Shown here: positions 51,274-61,283 of the stretch, piece by piece
Layout of the letters: the number at the start of each line of letters is the position of its first letter
Numbering within the stretch: position 1 is the first letter of the stretch
Assembly: GCA_047600765.1 (NCBI GenBank)
Contig: JASGKF010000002.1
Location: 1,736,001 to 1,800,000, forward strand
Reading direction: 5' to 3'
Length of the DNA stretch: 64,000 nucleotides
Source: Viridibacterium sp047600765
Lineage (GTDB): Bacteria; Pseudomonadota; Gammaproteobacteria; Burkholderiales; Rhodocyclaceae
Notes under the pieces: model-generated
Told to the model about the DNA's origin: nothing
The model's input: the letters and a program-made list of their open reading frames with translations, nothing else
The model's database searches: none
Made by a program: the position numbers and the translations under genes

Positions 51274-53326
51274 ATGAGTGAACAGTCCATTCCCGAACGC
51301 GCTGCCCAACTGCGCGACACCCTCCACCGCTACGCCCACGCCTACTACACGCTCGATGCACCGCTGGTGCCCGACGCTGAGTACGACCGCTTGTTCCGCG
51401 AGCTGCAGGCAATCGAAGCCGAACATCCCGAGCTGCGCACGCCTGATTCACCGACGCAGCGTGTCGGTGGCGCGCCACTAAAGGAGCTGACACCGGTTCG
51501 CCACGTCGTGCCCATGCTGTCCATCGAGACCGAGACGGACACCACCGAGGGCGGCGCCATCGCTTTCGACACGCGCGTACGCCGCAAGCTGGAGCGCGCT
51601 GAAGATGCGCCCGCCATCGAATACGCGGCCGAGCTGAAGTTCGATGGCTTGGCCATGAACCTGCGCTACGAAATGGGCGTGTTGGTACAAGCCGCGACGC
51701 GTGGCGATGGCGAGGTGGGGGAGGATGTCACTCACAACGTGCGCACCATCGGCGGTATTCCGCTGCGCCTAATGGGCAATCCCCCTGCTGTGCTGGAGGT
51801 GCGTGGCGAGGTGTACATGCGTCGCGACGACTTCGAAAAGCTCAATGCACGCCAGCGTGAAGCGGGCGAGAAGACTTTCATCAACCCGCGTAACACGGCA
51901 GCCGGCGCCATCCGCCAGCTCGACCCTGCTATTACGGCGCAGCGGCCGCTGTCGTTCTTTGCCTATGGTCTCGGCGAAGTGCAGGGCTGGACCGACATGC
52001 CGACAACGCATGCGGCGCTGGAAGATGCACTCGCAACATTCGGCTTGCCCGTGTGCGAACACCGCGTCGTCGCAAAGGGCGCAGCGGGTCTGGTCGAATT
52101 CCACCAGCGCATGGCGGGCTTGCGCGACAGCCTGCCGTTCGACATCGACGGCATCGTTTACAAGGTTGAACAGCCTGGCCCTGCAGCGCGAGCTGGGCTT
52201 CCGCAACCGCGAACCCAACTGGGCCGTGGCGCACAAGTACCCGGCGCAGGAAGAGATCACGCAGCTGCTGGACATCGAAGTGCAGGTCGGCCGCACCGGC
52301 GCCATCACACCTGTGGCGCGGCTCGCGCCGGTGTTCGTTGGCGGCGTGACGGTCACCAACGCGACCTTGCACAACCAGGACGAAGTTGACCGCAAGGATG
52401 TGCGCATCGGTGACTGGGTCATCGTGCGGCGTGCTGGCGACGTGATCCCCGAAGTCGTCGGCCCCGTGCTGGAGCGTCGCGAAGGCGAACTGCCGCGCTT
52501 CGATCTGCTGGCTCGTTATCCGGTGTGCCCCGTGTGTGGTTCCAAGGTCGTGCGCGGCGAAGATGAAGCCGTCGCGCGCTGCACCGGCGGCCTGATCTGC
52601 CCGGCCCAGCGCAAGCAGGCGTTGCTGCACTTCGCTGCGCGTCGCGCCATGGACATCGAAGGTCTCGGCGACAAGCTCGTCGATCAGCTCGTTGACGGCG
52701 GCATCGTCAACACGACTGCAGACCTCTACAAGCTGGGCCTGCTGTCACTGGCGAATCTCGAACGCATGGCCGAGAAGTCTGCTGCGAACTTGCTTGTGGC
52801 GATCGAGAAGAGCAAGGGCGCACCGCTGGCACGCTTCATCTTCGCGCTGGGCATTCGCAATGTCGGTGAATCGACGGCCAAGGATCTGGCTCGTCACTTC
52901 GGCAATATCGACGCGATCATGAACGCCAGCGCAGAAGCACTGCTGGAAGTACCGGATGTCGGTCCCATCGTTGCGCAGAGTGTCGTCGACTTCTTTGCCG
53001 GCTCGCATAACCGCGAGGTTGTCGAACAGCTCGTCGCAGCCGGGCTCAAACTGCCGAATCCGAACGCCATGGAAGCTGCTTCCAGCGCGCTGACTGGCAA
53101 GACCTTCGTGCTCACAGGCACGCTGCCCACCATGAGCCGTGACGAAGCCGGCGCACTCATCGAATCGCATGGCGGCAAGGTCAGCGGCTCGGTGTCGAAG
53201 AAGACGCACTACGTTGTCGCTGGCGCTGAAGCCGGTTCCAAACTGGCCAAGGCGGAAGAGCTGGGTGTGACCGTGCTGGATGAGGCAGGCTTGCTGGCCC
53301 TGCTGTCTGCGGACGCAGGGGACTGA
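51274..53326 (+). pseudogene. ligA: ligA, NAD-dependent DNA ligase, frameshifted as sequenced
   Basis: LigA seals nicks in replication and repair and is normally essential. The first frame has the adenylation lysine motif ELKFDGLAMNL and runs to FDIDGIVYKV near 52165. The second frame resumes at NSLALQRELGFRNREPNWAV and continues through the OB fold, the Cys4 zinc site (CPVCGSKVVRGEDEAVARC and C after it), helix-hairpin-helix repeats and the BRCT domain (GKTFVLTGTLPTMSRDEAGA). Removing one base in GGTTGAAC (52164-52171) gives a single product of about 683 residues, the usual LigA size. As there is no other ligase here, a base-calling error is more likely than a true mutation. Confidence 0.9.
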
Positions 53327-53332
53327 GTCCAC

Positions 53333-54802
53333 GTGGTCCCGAGCAACGAGGGGAGCATTGATCCACTGCGGCGACGCCTGTTGTGCGTCGCAATGGCCGG
53401 TGCTGCGCTCTATTCCCTGGCGCCGGCCGAGGCGCTGGCCTCCGCAAATTCTATCCGCATAGAGAACATCACGCGTCTCTACGCCGTTCCGGTTGCAAGG
53501 GAACTTGCGCCCACGGATGCACAGGCCGTCGCGCAGGCCATCCGTGACTGGCCCGGCCGTATCAGCATCGGTGGCGGGCGTTACAGCATGGGCGGGCAGA
53601 TTGCGCTTGAAGGCAGTCTGCATCTCGACATGCGTGCGATGAATGCACTCGTCTGGTTGAAGGTCGAGGCCCGCTGCGTGCGTGTGCAGGCAGGCATGCG
53701 TTGGCGTGATCTGCAGGATCTGCTCGATCCGCATGGCTTGTCGGTGCGAACCATGCAGAGCTTCTCCAATTTCACGGTGGGCGGTTCCGTGTCGGTCAAT
53801 GTGCATGGCCGCTATGTGGGGCATGGCCCCATCGCTGCGTCGATCAGGGCACTGCAGCTGGTGCTGGCTGACGGCAGCGTGCGCGAGCTGAGCCGCAATG
53901 AAAATGCCGAGTTGTTTGCAGCCGTCATCGGCGGCTACGGTGCCTTGGGCGTCGTAACCGAAATCGAGCTGGACCTTGATCTGAACGAGCGCATCGAGCG
54001 CGTCGTCGAGCGTCCGGCACTGGCCGACTATCCGGCCTGGTTCCGTGATCGGGTGCTGACTGATCCCGCTGCCTTGATGCACAACGCGGATCTCTTGCCG
54101 CCCTTGTTCGAAAAACCTGTTGCCGTCACCTGGCGCAGGACGGACAAGGCATTGACCGTGCCGGAACGTCTCACGCCGCGCGATCAGCGTTACACGCTGG
54201 AGCGCAGTGTGCTGTGGGCAATGACCGAGATGCCGGGTGGGCAGGGCTTGCGCGAGAGCGTTGTGCAGCCCCGCGTGCTGGGCAAGCAGGCTGTTGTCTG
54301 GCGCAATCACGAGGCGAGCCAGGACGTTGCCATGCTGGAGCCCACGACGCGTGCAATGACGACCTATGTGTTGCAGGAGTACTTCGTCCCGCCGCGCAAC
54401 TTCCAGTCATTCGTGAGCGGGATGTCGAGCATTCTGCAACGCCATGGCGCGCAAGTGCTCAACGTATCGATCCGGCATTCGCCACCTGATCGTGATGCCT
54501 TGATGTGCTGGGCGCGTGAAGAGGTGTTCAGCTTCGTGCTGTACTACAAGCAGCGCAAACACGCGGTGGCGATGCAGCGGGTGGCGCAATGGACACGCGA
54601 GCTGATCGAGCTTGCGCTGGTGAACGGCGGCACTTACTACTTGCCGTACCAGCTGCACGCAACGCAGGATCAGTTCGAGCGAGCCTATCCGCACTTCGCC
54701 GCATTGCGTGCCTTGAAAGCGCGTTTCGATCCGGCGGCTCGCTTCGGTAACGCGCTGTGGGCGCGCTACATGCCGGGCGCTTTCGGCAAGCCGCTCAGCT
54801 AG
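53333..54802 (+). CDS. FAD-binding oxidoreductase (PCMH/GlcD-type), probably exported
   Basis: A 489-residue flavoprotein. An N-terminal region with three arginines and a hydrophobic run (PLRRRLLCVAMAGAALYSLA) looks like a signal peptide, perhaps Tat-type. The FAD-binding PCMH domain (about residues 40-210) shows RISIGGGRYSMGGQ, VQAGMRWRDLQDLL and NFTVGGSVSVNVHG, strings shared with vanillyl-alcohol oxidase and D-lactate/alditol oxidase relatives. The substrate is unknown. The proposed GTG start is 7 bases after ligA and has no good ribosome-binding site, so the exact start is uncertain. The 3' end overlaps selO by 8 bases in convergent orientation. Confidence 0.8.
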   Translation: MVPSNEGSIDPLRRRLLCVAMAGAALYSLAPAEALASANSIRIENITRLYAVPVARELAPTDAQAVAQAIRDWPGRISIGGGRYSMGGQIALEGSLHLDMRAMNALVWLKVEARCVRVQAGMRWRDLQDLLDPHGLSVRTMQSFSNFTVGGSVSVNVHGRYVGHGPIAASIRALQLVLADGSVRELSRNENAELFAAVIGGYGALGVVTEIELDLDLNERIERVVERPALADYPAWFRDRVLTDPAALMHNADLLPPLFEKPVAVTWRRTDKALTVPERLTPRDQRYTLERSVLWAMTEMPGGQGLRESVVQPRVLGKQAVVWRNHEASQDVAMLEPTTRAMTTYVLQEYFVPPRNFQSFVSGMSSILQRHGAQVLNVSIRHSPPDRDALMCWAREEVFSFVLYYKQRKHAVAMQRVAQWTRELIELALVNGGTYYLPYQLHATQDQFERAYPHFAALRALKARFDPAARFGNALWARYMPGAFGKPLS

Positions 54803-56300
54803 AACAGCTCACTTCCAGCCCGCTCGCCCAGTCCGGCGGCAGCTTCGCAAAGTCCTCGAAACCTTCGCGCGTCGTGAAGGGCTGGCGCAGGCAGTCCAGC
54901 ACGCGGGCTATCTCGCTGTAGTCTCCCTGACGTGCTTTGACGATAGCGCCTTCGGCCATCCAGTTGCGCAGCACGTATTGCGGGTTGGTGGCGAGCATGG
55001 CTTGCTGGCGATCGGCGTCGTTGCGTGATTCGAATGTCAGGCGCGTGCGCCATTGGGCGAGCCAGGCGTCGCCGGCTTCGCGGTCGATGAAGTGGTCGCG
55101 CAGCGGGGCGTCGATGCTGGCGCGTTCGGCCTCCGTCACTTGCGCGGGCAGGCTGCTGAGGGCGCGGAAGAAGATCGTGTGGTCGATGCGTTGGTCCTGC
55201 AGCAGGCCGTAGGTGGCGCGCAGGAGGTCTTCGTCGCTTTCGTGCCCTTCGGCCAGCCCGAGCTTGCTACAGGCGAGCTGCATGAATTTCTGTTCGTAGG
55301 TGGGGATGTAGGCGCCGTCGATGAGGTCGCGGATCTTGTCGTGCTCGCCGATGAGGCTGGCCAGCGCGCCACCGAGGGCGTAGAGGTTCCAGTGCGCGAT
55401 GGCGGGCTGCCGGTGGAAGGCGTAGCGGCCCTGTTCGTCGGAGTGGTTGCAGATGTGCGTGGCGTCGAAGGCTTCCATGAAGCCGAAGGGGCCGTAGTCG
55501 AGCGTGAGGCCGAGGATGCTCATGTTGTCGGTGTTCATCACGCCGTGCATGAAGCCGATGGCCTGCCAGTGGGCAATCATGATGGCGGTGTTGCGTGCGA
55601 CGTCGGCGAGCAGCGCGGCATACGGCTCGGCTTCGTCACGCAAGGCGGGGCGGAAGTGATCGATGACGTAGTCAGCGAGCGTCTTGAGTTCATCAAAGCG
55701 GTCGCGCGAGGCCCAGTGTTCGAAGGAGCCGAAGCGCACGAAGCTGGGCGCCATGCGCGTGACGATGGCGGCGGTCTCCATGGTTTCGCGGCGCACGGGT
55801 TGGGGCGAGCCGACCAGGCACAGTGCACGCGTGGTCGGGATGCCCAGCGCGGCCATGGCCTCTGAACAGAGGAACTCGCGGATCGACGATCTCAGCACGG
55901 CGCGGCCGTCGGCGCGGCGCGAATAGGGCGTCTGGCCGGCGCCCTTGAGCTGCAGCTCCATGGGGCCATCGGGTGTCTGCACGGCGCCCAGCAAATGCGC
56001 GCGACCATCGCCGAGTTGCCCCGCCCAGACACCGAACTGGTGGCCGGAATAGACCGCCGCCAGCGGCTCGCTGCCGGGCAGCGGGCGATTACCGCTGAAG
56101 TATTCCGCTGCTTCCGCGTGTGCCCAGCTGTCGGGCGACAGGCCAATCAAGGCCGAGGCTTCCGCGCTGACAGCCAGCAGCTTCGGATCGGGCAGACCTT
56201 CCGGCGCAAGGCGGGTGTAGAAGTCACCGGGCAGGCGCGCGAAGCTGTTGTCGAAGGGCAGGGCTTCGAAAGAAGTGGGGGCGTGTTCTGGGTGTCGCAT
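54795..56300 (-). CDS. selO: SelO/YdiU pseudokinase-fold AMP transferase
   Basis: A 501-residue protein of the SelO family, which has an inverted-ATP kinase fold and transfers AMP to Ser, Thr or Tyr of other proteins in redox stress. Strongly conserved blocks: VYSGHQFGVWAGQLGDGRA, ELQLKGAGQTPYSRRADGRA, VLRSSIREFLCSEAMAALGI, FMHGVMNTDNMSILGLTLDY and YGPFGFMEAF. The C-terminus ends SCSS, with the family cysteine that in eukaryotes is selenocysteine. The length is typical. It is a single-gene unit, convergent with the FAD oxidoreductase. Confidence 0.95.
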   Translation of the reverse strand: MRHPEHAPTSFEALPFDNSFARLPGDFYTRLAPEGLPDPKLLAVSAEASALIGLSPDSWAHAEAAEYFSGNRPLPGSEPLAAVYSGHQFGVWAGQLGDGRAHLLGAVQTPDGPMELQLKGAGQTPYSRRADGRAVLRSSIREFLCSEAMAALGIPTTRALCLVGSPQPVRRETMETAAIVTRMAPSFVRFGSFEHWASRDRFDELKTLADYVIDHFRPALRDEAEPYAALLADVARNTAIMIAHWQAIGFMHGVMNTDNMSILGLTLDYGPFGFMEAFDATHICNHSDEQGRYAFHRQPAIAHWNLYALGGALASLIGEHDKIRDLIDGAYIPTYEQKFMQLACSKLGLAEGHESDEDLLRATYGLLQDQRIDHTIFFRALSSLPAQVTEAERASIDAPLRDHFIDREAGDAWLAQWRTRLTFESRNDADRQQAMLATNPQYVLRNWMAEGAIVKARQGDYSEIARVLDCLRQPFTTREGFEDFAKLPPDWASGLEVSCSS

Positions 56301-56473
56301 CGGGGCTGCTGCCTGTCGGGAACGTCAGGTTGAAGGTGGGGCTGGATCGGTCCGGCACAAGTCCCGGGGGCGGATGCCGTGGCTGATGGTAGCCAATCGT
56401 GGAGCCCATAAGAGATTTTGTTGCGGTACGGAAACTGCTTTTCATCTCCTGTGGTTTTTCAGGAGAGCCGGTC

Positions 56474-57085
56474 ATGCAGATCCATTCCTTCTCCAAAGTA
56501 TCCGACAAGAAATTGCCGGCGCTGCTTCAACCTGTCAGGCGTAACGGCGCGGCGGGCCCCCATGATCTGCGCCGCGCCTTGCTGCTGCTGGCACCGCGCC
56601 CTGCGTATGGCGTGACGCTGGCACTCGCCGGCATGGTGGAACGTGCCTGGGAGAGGCATGGCATGGACTACCTGCCCATCGCCGGGCTGGATGGGGAGGC
56701 CACGCGGACCATGTTCTCCGTGCACTTTCCCGGTGCGCAGGCGCTCATCGGCAGTGCCTGGCAGAGCATGCGGGTGCCTGCTGACTTCGTGGGGTTTACC
56801 GAAGCGGAATTTATCGACCGCCTCGCGCAGTTGCTGATCCAGCACCGCACGGTGGAAGACGAAGACAGTCGCTGGCTGGCTCACGCCGTTGCAACGGCCA
56901 GTCGGGGAAGCGAGTCTTTGTGGCAGGTGCTGTACTTCTCTTCGCCGACGGTCTTTGATGACCTCATGCATAGCTTCTTTACCTCGCTGGCGGTGTGCAA
57001 CCGCAATGGGCAGGACTGGAAGGTCTTCCTGTTCGAGCGTGTCGAAGCCGAGCGTGCCCGTTACCGACAGGCCCCGGTGGGCTGA
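56474..57085 (+). CDS. NifQ-like protein lacking the cysteine cluster
   Basis: A 203-residue protein. The C-terminal half follows the NifQ pattern: FPGAQALIGSAWQSMRVPAD, LIQHRTVEDEDSRWLAHAVA and SESLWQVLYFSSPTVFDDLM, then a region ending in NRNGQDWKVFLFERVEAER, like the NifQ L-W-x-D-L-G and M-K-W-K-K-F stretches. NifQ supplies molybdenum for the nitrogenase cofactor and normally ends in a Cys-rich iron-sulphur motif, which is absent here; only one Cys is seen in that half. No nif gene is near. The ATG at 56474 follows AGGAGAG. The family call is from memory of the pattern and is moderate at best. Confidence 0.5.
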   Translation: MQIHSFSKVSDKKLPALLQPVRRNGAAGPHDLRRALLLLAPRPAYGVTLALAGMVERAWERHGMDYLPIAGLDGEATRTMFSVHFPGAQALIGSAWQSMRVPADFVGFTEAEFIDRLAQLLIQHRTVEDEDSRWLAHAVATASRGSESLWQVLYFSSPTVFDDLMHSFFTSLAVCNRNGQDWKVFLFERVEAERARYRQAPVG

Positions 57086-57210
57086 GCTGGAACTGCTGAG
57101 AAAGATCAAACAAGCTCCAGTCTTCCGCACTGCAGAAGCAGGTCCATAATAGGATTCGGCTATGTAGGTACTAACCCCAGTCCGGGGTTGGTCTTTGTCG
57201 AGGTCCTGCC

Positions 57211-59256
57211 ATGCAGACATTCTTCCTTGCGCCCGTTCGCCAGAACGTTGGCCTGACTTCCATCTCCCTTGGTGTGGTGCGCGCCTTGCAGCGCGAAGGG
57301 CTGCGTGTCGGCTTCGTCAAACCGGTGTCGCAGGACGAGAGCGGCAACGAGCGCTCGGTGCATTTCGCCCGCGAGATCTGCCACATCGATACGCCTGCTG
57401 CGCTGACCATGAGCCACGTGTCGGAACGCCTGGCGGATGGCGAGGAGGGCGAACTGCTTGAAGACGTCGTGAGCCTCTGCATGCGCGCCGCGGAGGGCGC
57501 TGACGTGTTGGTGATCGAAGGCCTGCACACCGACGCGGACCATCCCTTCACTCCGCGCCTCAACAGCGAGATCGTACGCAGCCTGCATGCCGTGATGATC
57601 CTCGTCGCGAGTGCCGAGAGCGGGCATGCTGCCGACGACATCCGCCAGATGGCTGCGCGTGTGCGCAACACGGGTTGCAATGTGGGTGGCGGCATCATCA
57701 ACAAGGTGCCGCCGGGCGAGAAGCGCGAAACCATCAGCGCACAGCTTGGCGACGTACCGCTATGGGGCCTCATCCACTTCAACCCGGCCCTGCTGGCGCC
57801 GCGCACCCTGGATGTGGCACGCCACCTGAATGCACGCATCCTTGCCGAAGGCGAGATACATACGCGTCGTGTGCTGGAGACCGTGGTCGCCGGACGCTCC
57901 GCGCTGGAGGTGATCCCGCGCCTGACGCCTTGTGCGCTGATCGTCAGTTCCGGTGATCGCGAAGACATCATGCTGGCCACGGCGCTTGCCGCCAATCGCA
58001 ACGTGCAGCTGGCGGGCCTGGTGCTGACGCATGGCACGAATGTCGATCCGCGACTGGTCGAGTTCGCGGGCAAGGCCTTCCACAACGGTCTGCCCGTGCT
58101 GGGTGTCGATACCGATACCTTCGTGACCGCATCGAACATCAGCCGCGTGCCGCTGGCCGTGGCGGCCGATGACCATGGACGCATGGACGCGGTGCTCGAC
58201 GACATGGCCGAACAGCTGGATACGGGCAGCATCATGGCCTGTGTCAGCGTTCCGGCCACCACGCGCATGTCGCCGCCGGCCTTCCGCTACCAGCTCATCC
58301 AGAAGGCGCGCGCAGCCAACAAGCGCATCGTGCTGCCGGAAGGTGACGAGCCGCGCACGATCAAGGCTGCCGTGATCTGTACCGAGAAGGGCATCGCGCG
58401 CTGTGTGTTGCTCGGCAAGCGCGCCACCATCGAATCCGTCGCAGCCGCTCAGGGCGTGAGTTTGCCGGCGGGGCTGGAAATCATTGATCCCGATGAGGCA
58501 CGCGAGCAGTACGTCGAGCCCATGGTGGAGCTGCGCAAGAGCAAAGGCCTGACACAGGGTCAGGCACGCGAGCAGATGCAGGACACTGTCGTGCTGGGCA
58601 CGATGATGCTGGCGCAAGATGATGTCGACGGCCTCGTGTCGGGCGCCGTGCACACCACAGCCAATACCGTGCGCCCCGCACTGCAACTCATCAAGACCGC
58701 ACCGGGCCAATCCATCGTGTCGTCGGTGTTCTTCATGCTGATGCCCGACCAGGTGCTGGTCTACGGTGACTGTGCGATCAACCCCGATCCCAGTGCCGAA
58801 GAACTCGCCGACATTGCGATGCAGAGTGCCGCATCGGCACAGGCATTCGGTGTCGAGCCGCGTGTGGCGATGATCAGCTATTCGACGGGCACCTCGGGTG
58901 CCGGTGCCGATGTACAGAAGGTTGCGGAAGCCACGCGCATCGCGAAGGAACGCGCACCGCAACTCGCGCTGGATGGCCCGCTGCAGTACGACGCGGCTTC
59001 TGTGCTCGAGGTGGGGCAACAGAAAGCGCCGGGCTCCAAGGTCGCCGGCAAGGCCACGGTGTTCGTGTTCCCGGACCTGAATACCGGCAACACGACTTAC
59101 AAGGCCGTGCAGCGCAGTGCCAACGTGGTGTCGGTCGGCCCGATGTTGCAAGGTCTGCGCAAGCCGGTGAATGACTTGTCGCGCGGCGCGCTGGTCGATG
59201 ACATTGTCTTCACGATCGCACTGACTGCGATCCAGGCCGGCGAGATGAAGAAGTAA
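57211..59256 (+). CDS. pta: Phosphate acetyltransferase, long form
   Basis: A 681-residue enzyme that interconverts acetyl-CoA and acetyl phosphate. The N-terminal dethiobiotin-synthetase-like P-loop domain starts MQTFFLAPVRQNVGLTSISL. A DRTGG domain lies in the middle (about residues 220-330), and the catalytic C-terminal domain (350-681) has RIVLPEGDEPRTIKAAVICT, ISYSTGTSGAGADVQKVAEA and VFVFPDLNTGNTTYKAVQRS. The length matches E. coli Pta (714) and related long forms. No ackA lies beside it in the window. It ends at a strong terminator shared with the urease operon. Confidence 0.95.
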   Translation: MQTFFLAPVRQNVGLTSISLGVVRALQREGLRVGFVKPVSQDESGNERSVHFAREICHIDTPAALTMSHVSERLADGEEGELLEDVVSLCMRAAEGADVLVIEGLHTDADHPFTPRLNSEIVRSLHAVMILVASAESGHAADDIRQMAARVRNTGCNVGGGIINKVPPGEKRETISAQLGDVPLWGLIHFNPALLAPRTLDVARHLNARILAEGEIHTRRVLETVVAGRSALEVIPRLTPCALIVSSGDREDIMLATALAANRNVQLAGLVLTHGTNVDPRLVEFAGKAFHNGLPVLGVDTDTFVTASNISRVPLAVAADDHGRMDAVLDDMAEQLDTGSIMACVSVPATTRMSPPAFRYQLIQKARAANKRIVLPEGDEPRTIKAAVICTEKGIARCVLLGKRATIESVAAAQGVSLPAGLEIIDPDEAREQYVEPMVELRKSKGLTQGQAREQMQDTVVLGTMMLAQDDVDGLVSGAVHTTANTVRPALQLIKTAPGQSIVSSVFFMLMPDQVLVYGDCAINPDPSAEELADIAMQSAASAQAFGVEPRVAMISYSTGTSGAGADVQKVAEATRIAKERAPQLALDGPLQYDAASVLEVGQQKAPGSKVAGKATVFVFPDLNTGNTTYKAVQRSANVVSVGPMLQGLRKPVNDLSRGALVDDIVFTIALTAIQAGEMKK

Positions 59257-59274
59257 TCGGCGAGACCCGGAAAC

Positions 59275-59302
59275 AAAAAGGCGGCCTGCGGGCCGCCTTT
59301 TT
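59275..59302. terminator. Bidirectional terminator
   Basis: A 12-bp stem (59275-59286 with 59291-59302), TGCG loop, A5 on one side and T5 on the other. It ends pta (plus) and the urease operon after ureG (minus). Confidence 0.92.
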
Positions 59303-59323
59303 GTCAGTTGTGCCGATGCGCAA

Positions 59324-59941
<618 letters not shown>

Positions 59942-59953
59942 TGTCTTTGGGTC

Positions 59954-60508
59954 TTAGGCAATATGTGTTTCTAATAAACGCAACGTGGCCTCGGCCAGCC
60001 GCCTTTTGCGAGGAATTACAGGAGATATGTCGCTGCCCCATCTAACCTTGCGTAAGTGTTCAACAAGTGCAGTGGAGTCGTATACAAACTCTCGAATTTC
60101 ATTCCAAGTGAGGCCTAGAGGCTTCACAATTTCTCGCTCACTAAGTCGAGCATTTTTGTGGGCAACAGTCGCATTTCGGATTCTGAGAAATTTGTGAGCT
60201 GTAGGTAAGAGTCTCTCGTACTCTCGTTGGCAGTCCAAAAATCTAGAATCGTCCTTGACACCGGTTAGGTAAGTGCTGATAGACGAAGTGCTCCTTGTCT
60301 CGTCATACAGATGTGCCGTATAGATGACAAAGGATGTGTAGTGAGCATCGCGAGAAACAGAGAAGAAATCAGGATTAAGCGCGAGTTTTTTAGTAAGCCC
60401 AGGCTTTGCCTCGTTGGCTAGTACCCAGAATATTTCTAGATGTGCCCTGGCGGCAGACGCTGACGTTTCAATATCTCGGAGAATTTTGTCGAGGCTCATT
60501 GAATTCAC
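59954..60508 (-). CDS. AbiU2-like HEPN-domain protein inserted in the urease operon
   Basis: A 184-residue helical protein. LRIRNATVAHKNARLSEREI holds R111, N112 and H117, an R-N-x4-H motif typical of HEPN RNases, and the surrounding pattern resembles the AbiU2-like group linked to abortive infection. The gene begins with a GTG only 4 bases after the ureF stop (an ATG three codons later is an alternative) and ends 12 bases before ureG. It is on the same strand and AT-richer than every urease gene. The string AAGAC occurs at both junctions. It must be transcribed with urease unless it has its own promoter. A defence or toxin role is inferred. Confidence 0.65.
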   Translation of the reverse strand: MNSMSLDKILRDIETSASAARAHLEIFWVLANEAKPGLTKKLALNPDFFSVSRDAHYTSFVIYTAHLYDETRSTSSISTYLTGVKDDSRFLDCQREYERLLPTAHKFLRIRNATVAHKNARLSEREIVKPLGLTWNEIREFVYDSTALVEHLRKVRWGSDISPVIPRKRRLAEATLRLLETHIA

Positions 60509-60512
60509 GTCT

Positions 60513-61193
60513 TCAGGATCTGAACAGCCGGGTGTATTGAGTTTCGTGCAGGCTGCTCGCGAGCGTCATGCCCGGCGTGAAGTTCTCCCAGTCCTGCGTG
60601 TCGGCGCGCTGGATGGCGGCTGCGGCAAGCTGTGGCAAAGCGGGTGACAGTGCGACGAGCATGCGCTGGCCTGCGGTCTGACCGAGGGGGACGAGCTTGA
60701 CGGCAGCCATTACCTGGTTTTCAAGCCAGGCCCACAGGTAGGTGGCGACGGCATCTTCTTCGTCGAGTTGCCAGTGTGCGGCGGCGGCGGCCCAGGCGGT
60801 CGGGAAGCTGATTTCGTTTATCGCCGCGTGCGTCTCGCGGATGCTGTCTGGCATCTCAGGCAGGTCGCGCAGCAGGCGCGCGAGCGAGTAGCCCATCTGT
60901 AATGTCTCGGCGCGAATCTCGGCGGTTTCGCGGGTGGCGATGAATTCCATGTTGAGACGTTGCACTTCATCGGCATTGCCGGCTTGCCAGGCACGCATGA
61001 GGCCGACGAGGGCCGGTGCTTCGCAGCGAGCCAGCGCGAAGTGCAGGGCGTCGCTGATCCATTGCTGCGCCAGCGCCTCGTTCGTCACGGCACCGCTGTC
61101 CACCGCCCATTCCAGTCCTTGAGAATAGGAGAAGGCGCCGACGGGCAGGGCCGGGCTGGCGAGGTGGAGGAGGCGGGCGAGCTGGAGGTTCAT
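60513..61193 (-). CDS. ureF: Urease accessory protein UreF
   Basis: A 226-residue all-helical protein that works with UreD/UreH and UreG to load nickel into urease. Seen: LLHLASPALPVGAFSYSQGL and EWAVDSGAVTNEALAQQWI at the N-terminus, and VKLVPLGQTAGQRMLVAL near the C-terminus, all family landmarks. The ATG at 61193 is used; longer forms would translate the palindromic repeat that lies just upstream, giving a spurious SRWIPAFAGMT peptide. Confidence 0.95.
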   Translation of the reverse strand: MNLQLARLLHLASPALPVGAFSYSQGLEWAVDSGAVTNEALAQQWISDALHFALARCEAPALVGLMRAWQAGNADEVQRLNMEFIATRETAEIRAETLQMGYSLARLLRDLPEMPDSIRETHAAINEISFPTAWAAAAAHWQLDEEDAVATYLWAWLENQVMAAVKLVPLGQTAGQRMLVALSPALPQLAAAAIQRADTQDWENFTPGMTLASSLHETQYTRLFRS

Positions 61194-61197
61194 GTTC

Positions 61198-61278
61198 GTC
61201 ATTCCCGCGAAGGCGGGAATCCAGCGACTTTGCAAACGCTGGGTAACGTCACTGGATTCCCGCCTTCGCGGGAATGAC
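61198..61278. repeat. 81-bp palindromic element (paired REP-like repeats)
   Basis: Two 27-base arms (61198-61224 and 61252-61278) are exact reverse complements of each other, 27 bases apart. Each arm is itself palindromic, TTCCCGC-GAA-GGCGGGAA type. Arms of this kind are widespread between genes in proteobacteria and are often mistranslated as SRWIPAFAGMT. It lies between ureE and ureF and can fold into a large cruciform or RNA hairpin. Confidence 0.85.
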
Positions 61279-61283
61279 GGGCC

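Noticed and set aside
61195..61235. Longer UreF start giving an SRWIPAFAGMT N-terminus
   Set aside because: That peptide is the usual mistranslation of a REP-like repeat arm; the conserved UreF sequence begins at 61193.
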